Shown piece by piece: positions 1 through 11,528 of a stretch of DNA of 64,000 bases (position 1 is its first letter; each line of letters begins with the position of its first letter). The translations under genes were made by a program, and so were the position numbers. Source of the stretch: Iris pallida (taxonomy: Eukaryota; Streptophyta; Magnoliopsida; Asparagales; Iridaceae). The stretch is from positions 11,011,654 to 11,075,653 of the forward strand of contig JANAVB010003400.1 of NCBI GenBank assembly GCA_029216955.1. Reading direction: 5' to 3'. A model generated the notes under the pieces. It was not told where the DNA came from and did no database searches. It saw only the letters and a program-made list of their open reading frames with translations.

Positions 1-2837
1 GTTTATAAATTAATAGGATCAAAATACAATTTGAGAGTACAAATTTGCCTATCTATTAGCTCTAAGTTTATTACACCCTTTTTACTAACCTCTCTACCTT
101 TATCAATGACTTCCTTTATTTTATATTAACTATAATCTTCTAGTATTCCAACCTCTTTCTTATGCTTGCCTATTAGTTAATCCTCCTCTTTGTTCCATAC
201 CCTCATAACCCTATATCTATTGATTTTAGACCTGTTCCTACAACTGAAATTAGCACCCCTTGTATTTCTTTTGGGGTAAAGTATATGATACTAGGTACAC
301 CTCTCATCATGCACATTTTCACCACCACCCTAGACTCTGTTATGTCTGTACGGGTTGGTTAGGCCTGTATAGGAGCTGCTGCCCCCATTCCTGGCACTAA
401 GGTGGCACTCTAACACCTATTCATCCCCTTGTAGTTTTTTTGAGATGATATTGCAGTGTGCAACATCTCCTTTGCTTAATGTTTAACGATAACCTATTAC
501 CTACTGTCACTTTACTCATAATTATTAACTCAACATACTTTCACAGAACTAATTTCATTAAATCCTCTATGCAATATAATTTCCAGTCAAAACAGAGACC
601 ATAAGCCTTTTTCCTCATTTTATATACCTCCTACCACTACTAGAATAAGAAAAGATAAAGAGTGCAGATCCATTATGGATTGTGAGGCTCGTAAGGCAAA
701 TTTAGGTATTGGTAATCGTCAATCAGTACAAAGCTAGCCAAGCCATCTCAATTGGAGCCAGGTTCTGGCTGATCATTGATATTTGATGTGTAAAACTGGA
801 CATATGACAGAACGAATTTGAGCCAAAATGATATAGCCTATGGTTATCAAAACAAATGGTTTAAGATATAGGTAAGAAAAATAGTTTCATGTCAGGTTCA
901 AACTTACTTCTATACTGATCATAAGTACTCAAGAAATACTTAATAATGATGATGATGTTCCCCTAAAAATTCAAGCTGGTGGAAAGGGTAGAGTGTCCAT
1001 CCTGCAGAAATTTTTACTAATTAGATAAGAACTATCTGCTTGTATGGAACAAGTTTTGGCTGCTCTATGCCAAATGTTACTGGAACTCTCTACCACCAGA
1101 TATAGCATATCAGATCCCCTAACCCCATATAACATTCTCTCCTGATACGATCAACACAAGTGAAAATCCCATCTTAATATCTTGTTAATTTAAGTTGGGA
1201 AGTTTGGAAAATTCGTTCCAACAAATATGGTATGAATTATTGGGGTTATATATACAACCTGCCCTTCAACGAACCATGACACCAAAAACCATTATCTGTT
1301 AAGCCTACTTGATAACTTCAACATTGATAACAAGGCATACATAGGTTTATCTAACATATCAGTATCAATTTGATACCAGAGAAATATATCCTAACAGTAC
1401 CAATCTGGGAATATTACAGTAGCCTCTTTACAGAGTACAATCTCTCCTACTCAATTTCATTGGTGTACTCCTACATGGCAGAGCGAATTTACCGCAGTAC
1501 CCTACTTGCTATGGACCTGCTACTAGTGTCATATGTTCTCGAAGGGCACTCATCATGGTATACTGATCCATATGGACCTTATTCCTAGATTCTCTAAGGA
1601 ATTACAATGAACACCCTAGTAACAGTAGCTATTTGTTCCTTTAATGCAGGAACTGGAATCTGTGGCATACAGATGATGGGAAATATGGTAAAATAGAAAT
1701 ATGTAGCATATCATGAACAGGGAGAACTATTAGCTTTGATTACTCTCAGATAGGAAGGTTTGGATCCACCTAAAGATGAACTTATGATAATTGGAACGAT
1801 TAAGATCTGTTCCTAATCAAAATCCACTTTGGGGTACATGTGATCCACTGCGAGATAGCATGCAACTTGAATAAGAATCCTGATAAATGAATGTCATCAC
1901 CCAGTCCCTATAGCAGTCCAGAGCATAATGGGAATTAAAAGAGTATTGCCTACAATAATTTCAGTTGTTTCCTTCCTTTCTTTTGTTTCAAAGATTGGAA
2001 GCTAATAACCAATCAAAGTATTCATGTTTACATCATAATTTATTTATTTTATTTCATGTCAACATTAGTATTTATCGAATAATAGACATTATTGATTTTG
2101 TGTTGCCAAAAGTATATTATCCGCCAGTCAGTTAGATCCAAAATTCCAATTAAGACCTATTTTTAAGCACCATCACCACCCCTATTTACTATCCCTCGAG
2201 CCAACTACACCTTCAATTAGTTTCTCTTAGGAATTGATACAAACAATTAGAGTTCCTTAATTCGTTCTAACAAATATACTTGGATGAAGATCGAAGGGTT
2301 ACCTGCAATGTACTCTGCAACCTGGGTCAATGCGGCAATGGCTGTAGAAGCTCTTGTTCCTCCCAACTCCTAGCGAAAACTTTCACCAGAGATCAAGGAC
2401 TTTGTTGAGAAGGGATACTCTAGGGTTCGGGTGTGGAGAGGAACGACTGCCTCTTCTCCATATATATACAATATCGTTGGGTTGAGCCAAATGGGAAAAC
2501 AGATAGAATCATAGAGGGAGAATTGGTTTAACTGAAATCAGATTTATCCTTTTGATCGAATTGAAGATTGGAGGGAAGGTTCTTGTCATGGTTTGAATTT
2601 GACTCCAGGCTAATTCTATAAGGGGTCGGCCAACAGGTTTCACAATTGATAAAAATGCACTAAGGCCCTTCTAAGTTAATATTTTCATGAATCCTATCTC
2701 TTACCTATTTGTTGTCATTGGCTTTGATATATTCATATATATATATATATATATATATATACGCAAACAAAAATTGACAGTAATAATGGAAAAAAATTTC
2801 AGCACCAATATTTGGTCCAAGGGCTCACACCACTCCC
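1..2837. other. Unassigned AT-rich non-coding DNA
   Basis: I find no credible coding region, RNA gene or element boundary here. Open frames are short (72 residues at most), low in complexity and without a recognisable motif. A phrase of about 13 bases beginning AATTCGTTC recurs near 1212 and 2260. A short AT dinucleotide run lies at about 2737-2761. The right part must contain the start of LTR family F, because its TATA box lies at 2838, but I could not place that boundary. Confidence 0.5.
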
Positions 2838-2870
2838 TATATTTAGCCCCACTTCATCATCTTCCTCTCT
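2838..2870 (+). promoter_or_regulatory. TATA box and leader start of LTR family F, fragment 1
   Basis: TATATTTA at 2838-2845 is followed by a C/T-rich leader that stops at the LARD A insertion and continues at 24167 (CCTAACCCTAATTTAG). TATA box then pyrimidine-rich leader is also seen in LTRs A, B and C here. That this is the promoter of the F LTR is inferred from collinearity with LTR B. Confidence 0.4.
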
Positions 2871-2875
2871 CTTTC
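2871..2875. repeat. TSD of LARD A, left copy
   Basis: CTTTC directly precedes the TG of LTR A and is repeated directly after the terminal CA at 24162-24166. Confidence 0.9.
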
Positions 2876-5800
2876 TGTAAAATCCCTATTTTTTAATTAT
2901 TATTTTATTAGACTTAAAAATGAATTTATACAATTTATGGTTTTATTAATTATTAAAAATGACCTTAGCCATTGTTGAGTTTTGGAGCACTAGACGACCA
3001 TGACTTTTAGCACGGAAGTTGTAGCAGTGTGCCTTGACTAGTATATTAACCATGCCAGGGGAAGCCTAGCCATGGTGATGTCCAAACTAGAAAAGTCCGG
3101 CCAAGTTGTGAATAGACTTATTTAAATTTTAATTAAATATTTTTTTATATATTGATTTTTAGATGACCCGGTTTGTCCAATTCAGCCCGAACTGGGTCCG
3201 AACCAAATTTAAGCCCATGTAGGCATGGGATGGGACCAAGGTGGCCATGTAGACATATTTTATGTACGTAAAAATATTTCCTAAATTAGTTTAGAATTTT
3301 ATGTACAATTTCTAATTATTTAATTAAGTGTACAATTATTGGTATTTTATTATTAAATAATATTTTGCAACATTTTGTATAATTTTTTGGACCCGGATAA
3401 GGGTGAGCCCACCTAGACTACCATTTATTATTTTAATATTTTTATTATTATTAAGGTTATTTTTATTATGATTAAATAGTCATAATTATTGATATTTAAT
3501 ATTATTACTAGTTGTCAATTTTATTGTCAATTGGATATATAAAGATATATATATATTTAAAGTAATATATGTATGTAGATAAGATGTAGATTTTATTTAA
3601 ATTGTAAAGGGATTTATATATATATATAAGACAAATGTAGAATTAGAAAGAAAAAAAAAACAAAGAGTGGTCGGCCCAATGGGGTGGGACCGACCACCCC
3701 AACCAAGCAAAGAAATAGCAAGGCAGCAGCAGCTCTTTGTGCGCCCAATGAAGGGGCCGACCCCCCTTTACAAAGCATAAGTAGTAGCAGCTACATTGTG
3801 GCCGACCCCCTTCCCCCTTAATATATACATACTTATGTATATACGTAAACCTCAAACCCAAACCCTAATTTCTTTTCTTCCTTCAATCTTCTTCCTCCTT
3901 TCCTTCCTCCTCCCCTCTCATCCTCGGCAAGCCCTCGGACAGCCGCACCTCGCGACGACAGCAACAACAACAACAAACACCCACAACAATAACAGCTTTC
4001 AACAACGAGGTATCCGACTTCCCCATTAAATTTCTCCTTCAATTCTAATCCGATTTTAGATTCGTAAATTCGTGTAGAAAGTCCACATGACCCTCTTCGA
4101 GATCCTCCAGGTGGATTTCGACATGGCCATCCAACTTACTCGAAAAATCGAGACGAAGTTGGAGAAAAACCATTTTTCTGGAATATTAAAAACTATTTTA
4201 AAACACCAACTTGTCGGCCACTTTTCTTTCTGTACAATAGGATTTTGTAGAGACTAATTGAAGATAGTCAAAGATAACATAACCAAGATTGTAACGCACC
4301 TTCTGGATTCACTTTTCATCTAGTGTGTAAAAAGTTACACGTTGTTAAAGTTTCACGAAAATTTGTAAATTCTGTTTTCAAAAAGTAGAAAAACACCCCG
4401 ATACGGCGTCCGTCCCGACAAAGCAGGCGACATGGTCGCACACTATACGCATCGAAAGGCGCGTATGGATGTTGTCGACGTGTGGGAACTGACGGAACCC
4501 GATTTCGTTGCATGTGCGCGACGAAATCAGTGCGTATCCGTCGAGATACCCCCATATCGACCTTTTGCAAATTAAATCACAACTTCGTGTACACTCATCA
4601 ATTCGCGACGAAACTTGCGCCATTGGACTCGAAATATTTTTCTGGTCCTGTGAGCCAAGTTTTGTTCAATTCTGAGAAGGTTGACTGGGACACCATTTTG
4701 GCGGGCCCACAATCCCACTCAACGGGCGATTTTGTGCATGGCCCACCGGAATCCAAAATTAGACATACCATTGGGTTCGTCTCATCAAAACAAATCTGTA
4801 GACATGTAGTTTGACGACTTTAGAGACCGTAGATATTGGCACGTATTTCGGTGCAAAGTGGGTCCAACGACGGACATCGTTTTGACCCGAAATTATGAAT
4901 TTGTCTCTGTTCCAGAATTTGACTTTTGGACAGGCATTTTCTAGGCATATCTTATATTCCAAACTCGTTCGTGATGTTTGTTGCAGCATCCGAAGTCATC
5001 GGCGGGATTTGGCTTTTCTTGTTTCGTTTATTTGTCTGTTCGAGCTACTGGATTATTATCTTTTGCACATAACCTCATGCAAGATATCTTGCTATTATAC
5101 TATTTATATTCAGTCTGCATTTTATTACATATCACTGTTCATTATTTTCAGTTATTACAGTTCTTAATTTACTACATGCTCAGTGATTATTAGTTACTTT
5201 GTTACTATCCTTTGATTGCATATGAACCTAGAGTTAGGGGACTACCGTTTGTAGTGTATTGCATATGCCTCGACACAGTTGTACCATAAGGATGTGTGAG
5301 ACGAGTAGCATGTAGAGGTCCTTGCGTATTGGCTGATCCTCCATATGCATGCGTTAGGGCTAACTGCTAATAGAGACATGTTAGGAGACTTAGCAGTTAG
5401 TAGAGGTATATGAGACATGGATGTGACTCTGTTAGGCATTGGGTGGGAAGAACAGTTCCTTAACGTATGGGTCCTTTATGGACTTTTCTATTACTGATCC
5501 TGCTGGCCTCTGACATTCGAGGAATGTTATGCTTTGAGGTCCCTGGTATCCTGATGGGACCATACCTGATATTACTGCTCCTGAGCCAGATGCCCATGCG
5601 TTGGAGGTTTGTTCTTAACTGCATGAACACAGTAGTACGGTTAGATTATCTTATTGTTGTCTTGTCACTTATTTTCTTTGTGGCATATTTTGTATTCAGT
5701 ATTTATGGCATGTTATTCCTGTATCTTGTTACGTCCCTCTGAGGACCTGGTTATCTCTCCAGGTGTGTGCTTCTGTGATATTGCAGGTGTTCTAGTCGAG

Positions 5801-6131
5801 GTCAAGATCTTCTCTATTCATTCGGAGATGACGTGTCTTGGGTCTTTCTTTGCTACTCCCGCCAAATTATTTTTGTTTCTATATATATTTTTTCTTACTT
5901 GTTGGTAGTAGATTTGTCTTTGCCCAACGTATTGTACAAAGACTTATTACCGTTGATTATATGATATCTTTTATTCTTCATTTGTGGATGAGATTATAAT
6001 ACTCTTGGTTTACTGCATTTTACAGGTTATGTATTCATACGAGGTTTTCATATATTGGAGTATACTTTATATGTATGCAGCTGGCATGGATACGTACCTA
6101 GTCCTAAGTATTTTGGGACTGGGGCGTTACA
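2876..6131 (+). repeat. 5' LTR of LARD A
   Basis: The LTR starts TGTAAAATCCCTATT and ends GGGGCGTTACA. It has a TATA box near 3821, a leader and a donor-like GT at 4010. A long AT-rich part follows, with an acceptor-like tract TTATCTCTCCAG ending at 5762. The last 60 bp (CCTAAGTATTTTGGGACT) match the 3' end of LTR C, and CCCTCTGAGGACCTGG near 5732 is also shared with C. A and C are therefore related families. It encodes no protein I can recognise. Confidence 0.9.
3816..4010 (+). promoter_or_regulatory. Putative promoter, leader and splice-donor-like site in LTR A
   Basis: TTAATATATACATAC (TATA-like, about 3818-3832) is followed by AAACCCAAACCCTAATTTC, a C/T-rich leader and a CAACAACAA tract. 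It ends ACGAG|GTATCC, with GT at 4010-4011. The copy in the other LTR is intact, with its GT at 22040-22041. Promoter function is inferred. Confidence 0.45.
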
Positions 6132-6139
6132 TGTTTTTG

Positions 6140-6157
6140 TGGTGGCCCATGCAGGTC
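6140..6157 (+). promoter_or_regulatory. Primer-binding site of LARD A (tRNA-Ile type)
   Basis: TGGTGGCCCATGCAGGTC lies 8 nt after the LTR end. From memory it is complementary over 18 nt to the 3' end of plant tRNA-Ile(AAU), CCA included. The same sequence sits next to the LTR in elements B and C, and with one mismatch in D. Confidence 0.8.
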
Positions 6158-6875
6158 GAGTTTGTCACATCGGTTACGTTACTGTACCGATGTGAGCCTG
6201 CAACATAGGATTAGAATCTAGGAATCTCATCCATACAACTTGACCTCTTCCCTTGGCTTCAAATTCTGAACTCTTGTTCGACTTCCTTGAATTGTATCTT
6301 GCTTGATTCCTTTCTACCGTTGATTCTTATTTTCGTGCTTAGTGTCAACTAGGAAGATGACTACACTAGTATATGCTCATAGGTCAAACACATGTCTAGA
6401 ATGGTTATATTGGCAATTGGAATACATTGAAGACTCTAATTGAGTTAAAAAAAAGTTTTTTTTTTTAAAAAAGTGTGATTTAATGATTAGTAATTTGTAA
6501 AGTAGGATATTACCAAGGAAAGTTTTAATCTTGAGATTTCTAAATAGTAAACACCATAGGATTGATACTGCAAGAAGAAAAAAAAATATAGCTAGATTGT
6601 TTATACCATTGATTTAATAAATTGATTGGATTTTTGAGTTTTGATATTTATGAATTATGGAGTTATAGTTATACATCTTTGAACAAATATAAAATTGATT
6701 TAGTTTTTTTTGAGTTGTGATATCTATGATTTATTGGGTTATAGTTATACACCTTTGAGCAGTTATAAATTGGGTTTGAAAATGATCTTAGATTTCAAAT
6801 GTGGTTGTAGAAATTATTTAAATTTGAGTCGTACAACTTGCGATTTTCGTGTTCAGTAAATTTTGAATTTTAAGT
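6158..6875 (+). other. Internal region of LARD A, left part
   Basis: AT-rich, non-coding sequence between the primer site and the LARD B insertion. It contains no open frame of note and no recognisable gag. The internal region continues at 18401. Confidence 0.75.
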
Positions 6876-6880
6876 GGAAG
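6876..6880. repeat. TSD of LARD B, left copy
   Basis: GGAAG directly before the TG of LTR B, matched by GGAAG at 18396-18400. Confidence 0.9.
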
Positions 6881-7478
6881 TGTAACACCCAGTTTTCTGA
6901 AATTGGGGTATTTTTGAAAATTTATTATTTTTATTATTTATTAGTGGTATTTTAGTCATAATATGATTTTTGGGTGATTTTAGTTAAGTTAAACCATTTT
7001 CTAAGTCATGACTTATGACTTTGTGATTTACTAGTATAACCCGAGTGTAAACCCTAGAGATTTCATAACCTAGAGACTAACCATGATCATGTGAGCCTAG
7101 CCATAGGCTTAGAACACCAAATTAGGGCTTTGTAGCCTAAAGGGTATTTTGGTAATTTTCTAGGAATTATTTGGAATTATTTGTATTTATGTGATTTATT
7201 ATTATTTAATTAGTTGATTAGTGTCATGTTAGCTTCTAACCTAGTTTAGCACTAATCTAGAGGTTAGCTACTAATCTAGAATGCTAAGGGGATAGATATT
7301 ACTTTTAGTCAATGGGTGGAAATATCTTAGATTACTTTATTAGATATTTTTCCATGAAATCCTCAAAATATCTCAACCTTGGCACCAAAGTCTTTGCTTT
7401 CTCCTTGAAGGAAGGTCAAGGACACCCCCCCCCTTTCCATGGCCGGCCATAGGGCACCCCCCTAGCAGCCACACATTC

Positions 7479-7728
7479 CTATATAACCCATTGTATCATT
7501 CATGAACATCTTTACATGAATTTAATCCTAGAAAAATCAAATTCCTTCAAACCTCCACAACTTGGCCATTTTTGATCCAAATCACCTCTAGTTTCTTGCA
7601 TTGGACTCCCCTACACTAGAGGGTACTAGTTAGGGCCTGCTATCGAGGATTTGAGGAGCTTTGGGCATCACCAAGAGAAGAGGACACCCCCCTACTTGGT
7701 GTTTTCTTGAGTTTTCACACAAATAGGT
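7479..7728 (+). promoter_or_regulatory. Putative promoter, leader and splice-donor-like site in LTR B
   Basis: CTATATAACCC (TATA box, 7480-7490) lies about 600 bp into the LTR. A leader of about 240 bp follows and ends AATAG|GTAAAT, close to the plant donor consensus (GT at 7727-7728). The second LTR carries the same arrangement at 14371-14621. Use as a promoter and donor is inferred. Confidence 0.5.
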
Positions 7729-8150
7729 AAATACCCTCAAACCATGTTAATATTGTGTTTTCTCTTCATTCTAGGTACCAGGGAACTGTAGGTCAAGTTT
7801 GGTGAAAAATAGGATTGGTTTGGTGTCCGTATCGGACACGTATCCTAGGCTAGGAAATCTTGTTTGATGAAATGCCACAAAGGATTTGTTTTTGTTAAAA
7901 TGTAAAACAAAATATATTTTTGGGTAGCCCTAGACTAGTAGGTTACAACCCTAACTTACTGAGCACGTTTTCGTGCTGTGTCCGTGTCCAAAATGGACAC
8001 GAACTCACTGCACGAGGCTCGCGTGCGTGCCCTGCTAGCACACTGCTCGTGCTCACTGCACAGAGCACGTCGACACGCCAAAATTGGTGGACACGAGGGG
8101 GCAATGTCTGCAAACATACCCCCAAAATCTCACGACTTCTCGTATCGTGT

Positions 8151-8170
8151 CGAGTGAGAAAACTCACTCG
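8151..8170. repeat. Perfect inverted repeat with AAAA loop (1)
   Basis: CGAGTGAG-AAAA-CTCACTCG: 8-bp arms and a 4-nt loop. The same hairpin is present in the second LTR, at about 15055-15074. Confidence 0.85.
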
Positions 8171-8380
8171 CACTGGTCGAGCACATCCTGTGCACGAGTG
8201 CATAGACCTCACTGACACGACCTTATAACTTAGACACGACACAACTTGGATACTGGACCATGATACTGACACATACCCCTAGACCTACCCTACCTACTGA
8301 AACGAGCATGAGACACAATATTGTGTGTGTCGTATCCACGAGACGCGTGACTCACTGCACGACGCAGTGTAAACAGTGTG

Positions 8381-8406
8381 TATCAGTCGAGAAAACTCGA
8401 CTGATA
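8381..8406. repeat. Perfect inverted repeat with AAAA loop (2)
   Basis: Arms of 11 bp (TATCAGTCGAG and its exact complement) flank an AAAA loop. The same hairpin is at 15285-15310 in the other LTR. It shares loop and stem style with the hairpin at 8151. Confidence 0.9.
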
Positions 8407-8799
8407 CGGTGTTCGCGCCGTGTCCTGAGGACACGTGGACACCGTGCAGGCTGCCTAACATGTGCACCTACCCTAGGTGAACCTACACACGTGTGCACGA
8501 GACCTATGGACACTTATGTCGTGTCCTACACTCGTGTGCACCTCTGTACGATACTGCACAGAGCGCAGTTTACCCGATTTGGAAATTACACGTTTGGACA
8601 CGTTGTGTCGTGTCGTGGTGGACTCCTAGGGACACCTACGACACGTACACACCTAGGGGCACGATTACCAACCACTGTATGGGCATCTTAGTTAGGTTTT
8701 GGGCTTGAAATCAGGTTTCCCCCTTACCTACATTGTGTTCAGTGATGAACAGTGTTTACTGTGATTTTCAGTTTTCAAAATCCAATTTCAAATTGATTT

Positions 8800-9220
8800 T
8801 GATGTATATATATATGTATATTTATGGGTATATATATTGTATATACGTAGTAGATATGTATGTGTGTGTGTAGGTGAGTTTTTAGGGTGTATACATGTAT
8901 ATACATGTGTATATACATGTATGTGTATATGTAGGTGTGTGGGTGTTTTGTGTGTGTTTGTTGGGGACTGGATTCCTGTTCCAGGAAAACTGGAACACCC
9001 TTCCCCCTTCCTGTGACAGCCCCTTCACTCTCTCTCCCACTCTAATTCCCTCTCTCTAATTCTCTCTCTTACTTCTCTCTCTATAAATATGTAGTATATA
9101 TATGTTATATATAGTGAGTATATATATAGTATTTACATATTTGGTTATATTGGTGTATATAGTGGGTATGTATATTGTATATATATATTATAGATATGTA
9201 TATATATATATATTATGGCC

Positions 9221-9261
<41 letters not shown>

Positions 9262-9305
9262 TGTAGATAGTGTATGTGTCTATTGTATATATATATATAG
9301 ATACC
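8800..9305. repeat. TA/TG dinucleotide-rich tract in LTR B
   Basis: Runs of TATATA, TGTATA and GTGTGT are broken by a CT-rich stretch (CTCTCTCCC, about 9029-9084). The copy in the other LTR is shorter in its AT runs, as expected of replication slippage. Confidence 0.85.
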
Positions 9306-9370
9306 TATATGATATTAGCCTATGGAACTTAGTTGTTAGCCTATGGCCTAATATGGCTAGTAAGTCTTGA

Positions 9371-10224
9371 TTTGACCAATAAGCCTACTAGACCTAGGTT
9401 GACTAGAGTGTTTGATCAAATGTTGACCATTGGTCAAGATTAACCTAATTACCTTGTTGATTAGTCTATGATTGACCAAAACCCTAGTTAGACTAAGGCT
9501 TGACCCTATATGGACCCAAGTAACTAGAGTTGACTAGTTTGACCATATTAACTAGTATTTAACTACTAGACCTAGGTTGACCAAAATGTTGACCATAGTT
9601 GACCAAAGTCAACTATAGGTCAGACCTTGACCTAATTAACCTAGAAAGGACTTAGAAGGACTTAATGACTAAGGTTTGACTAAACCCTAGATTATTAACT
9701 AATTTGGTTAGGTTTGACCTATATGTGAGTGCCCTAAGTATATAAGGGTATTGTGTGACTTGGGTTATATGAATAGTTACCTGTCAATTAAGATATGTAT
9801 GGGATTAAGTGAGATACTTAGAGTTGAGTCATGACTTGAGATGGAATATGGGATTAGCTTGAATGTAGGATTAAGGTTGGTATTATATATATATGTATTT
9901 ATATGTGGTATACTTGTATAGGTATTGGTTATACCTTAACCTTGTGGTGTAGTACCTTAGATAGTCTAGATTGACCTAGCTTGACCATGTTGACTAGTAT
10001 TTGACTAGTCTGACCATTGATTGACTAAACCCTAGATAACTTAGCTAGTTTGACTAGAATGTTGACCAAGAGTTGACTTTAACCTAGATTTGACTAACCA
10101 TGACTTGTTTGACCTTGTTTGACTTTATTTGACTCAGTTTGATCCCCTGTGACCTAGTATGACTTCCTGTGACCCAGTTTGACTATTGAGTTGACCAAGA
10201 GTTGACTTTTGACCAGATTGACCT
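9371..10224. repeat. Dense TTGAC (W-box core) array in LTR B
   Basis: I count about 32 TTGAC/GTCAA pentamers in about 850 bp, mostly as GTTGACC, TTTGACT or GTTGACTAG. Fewer than two are expected by chance. The array recurs at about 16257-17115 in the second LTR. TTGAC(C/T) is the core bound by plant WRKY factors; binding here is inference. Families E and F carry smaller versions. Confidence 0.8.
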
Positions 10225-10489
10225 AGAATCATGTAGTATGCATTGTATACTTTATTTTTACCATTGTGGATACATTGTGACTTGTATTGCTCTGATTAGG
10301 AGCCATACACCTCTCCTCAGACAGTATATCCTCTTCAGACATTCAGTTATCAGGCGAGTACATTCTCTGACCGTTTCATACTTGTTCAGGCTTTACTTCT
10401 CGCTCTAGATTACTTTACTTGATGCTGTCATGTTGGTAACACGGATTGGTACTATATGGATCTTTACATGAGATGTTACCCCCCTCGGG

Positions 10490-10790
10490 AGCATCGGTAC
10501 TTCATGTTACGTGTGTTTCACTTTCATCATGTACTCCTGTGCTTCCATCATGCATGTATACTCATGTGATCATGTACTCTCATGTTCACAGAGCCCTCAT
10601 GTATACTATCATGTGCACCCTTTTATGGGCCCCATGTGATATCATGTATAATAACGTAACTTGTCTCGATCCTTGTGTATTGATTGGGGTAACGGGGGAG
10701 TAGAAGTGGACATGTGAATAATTCCAAAGTAGTGTAATCATGTGCAAACTCAGTAGTATAATCATGTATAAATTTTAGCCATTCACATGC
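10490..10790. repeat. CATGT/ACATG keyword block in LTR B
   Basis: TCATGT, CATGTAC and CATGTAT recur every 10-25 bases. The phrase GATCCTTGTGTATTGATTGGGGTA inside it (near 10668) is also in LTR F near 44974. Confidence 0.7.
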
Positions 10791-10936
10791 CTATCTTGTA
10801 CTCTACATCACTAGTCACTTATAGTTCTCTATATACAGTAGATATTTTATTACAGCTATCTCTTTTACAGCGTACATTTCCTTTCAGCATTTCCTGTATC
10901 TTACTCTATTGCCTGTATCGTATTTCCTAACCTGTT

Positions 10937-11110
10937 ATGAACTGTGTGAGATGTATTGTGCTCGTTCCTGTCCTGACTGGACCTGTTAAAAATATTACAG
11001 AGGATGAGGATGAGGCCCTGGTGTCTACCTATTATGGAGCAGGACTAGATGATACTTATGTTGTGGACCCTCAGCAGGATCCACCTGCAGCTCAGGATGT
11101 TACCCAGTAG
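10937..11110 (+). CDS. Hypothetical acidic 57-residue ORF in 5' LTR of LARD B
   Basis: ATG at 10937, TAG at 11108. I do not recognise the product. The N-terminal half is hydrophobic. A splice-acceptor-like TATTACAG then ends at 11000, and the following part is acidic (EDEDEAL) with the motif STYYG and then LDDTY. Similar acidic segments with a Tyr/Phe-Tyr-Gly motif follow an acceptor-like AG in LTRs C, D, E and, frameshifted, F. Three amino-acid changes separate it from the copy at 17831, so recent selection is not evident. It could be a terminal exon, not a free-standing ORF. Confidence 0.3.
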   Translation: MNCVRCIVLVPVLTGPVKNITEDEDEALVSTYYGAGLDDTYVVDPQQDPPAAQDVTQ

Positions 11111-11510
11111 TCTAGGCTAGTTTAGCTAGACAGTCTTTTCTGTATTATCATTTTGTCTCACATTCTGAGTTGTATTTTGAGATGTTGAGATATATAGACT
11201 CTTAGACTTATTGTATTATGAGTTGACATTCTGGTGTTATGTTATCCTAGACACTTGGATATTTTCATCTATTCTACTGTTCTCTTTGAGTTACTGTCTA
11301 TCTATCTATCTTTCATTCTTCTACCCTAGATGTGATTGAGATGTATATTGTTATGTCACCTCCATTCGGAGAGTATAAACTGTACAGGTACTTTTATATT
11401 GTTAGATGATTGACCTAGGACAGCGTTCTACCGCCGACACTGCGGCGTAGGCTGGACGTACCCACTTCTCATGCCCATACTCTAGGGTGCGGGTCATGAC
11501 ACGTTTTTAG

Positions 11511-11528
11511 TGGTGGCCCATGCAGGTC
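11511..11528 (+). promoter_or_regulatory. Primer-binding site of LARD B (tRNA-Ile type)
   Basis: TGGTGGCCCATGCAGGTC, 9 nt after the LTR end, identical to the site in LARD A. Confidence 0.85.

Larger units (their letters stand above)
7830..8690. repeat. GACAC/GTGTC keyword block in LTR B, palindrome-rich
   Basis: The words GACAC, CACGA and their complements recur more than twenty times in irregular spacing, in a segment much richer in G+C than its flanks. It holds perfect hairpins at 8151-8170 and 8381-8406 and the palindrome CACAATATTGTG near 8312. The second LTR has the same block at about 14730-15600. Long frames read through it on both strands, but they are the translation of the repeated words. 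Confidence 0.75.
6881..11501 (+). repeat. 5' LTR of LARD B (4621 bp)
   Basis: It starts TGTAACACCC and ends GTGCGGGTCATGACA. In order it holds an AT-rich start, a TATA box at 7481, a leader, a donor-like GT at 7727 and a GACAC block (7830-8690). Then come AT dinucleotides (8800-9305), a TTGAC block (9371-10224), a CATGT block (10490-10790), an acceptor-like TATTACAG ending at 11000, an acidic mini-frame with stop at 11108, and the terminus. This order is repeated in LTR family F and, reversed, mostly in E. Confidence 0.93.

Noticed and set aside
1370..1588. 72-codon frame in the left flank
   Set aside because: Isolated, no motif and no neighbouring coding evidence; expected by chance in 2.8 kb.
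7920..8708. Open frames of 71-143 codons on both strands, kept in both LTRs of B
   Set aside because: They cross the GACAC keyword block, occur on both strands, have no domain, and persist because the two LTRs were copied recently from one template.
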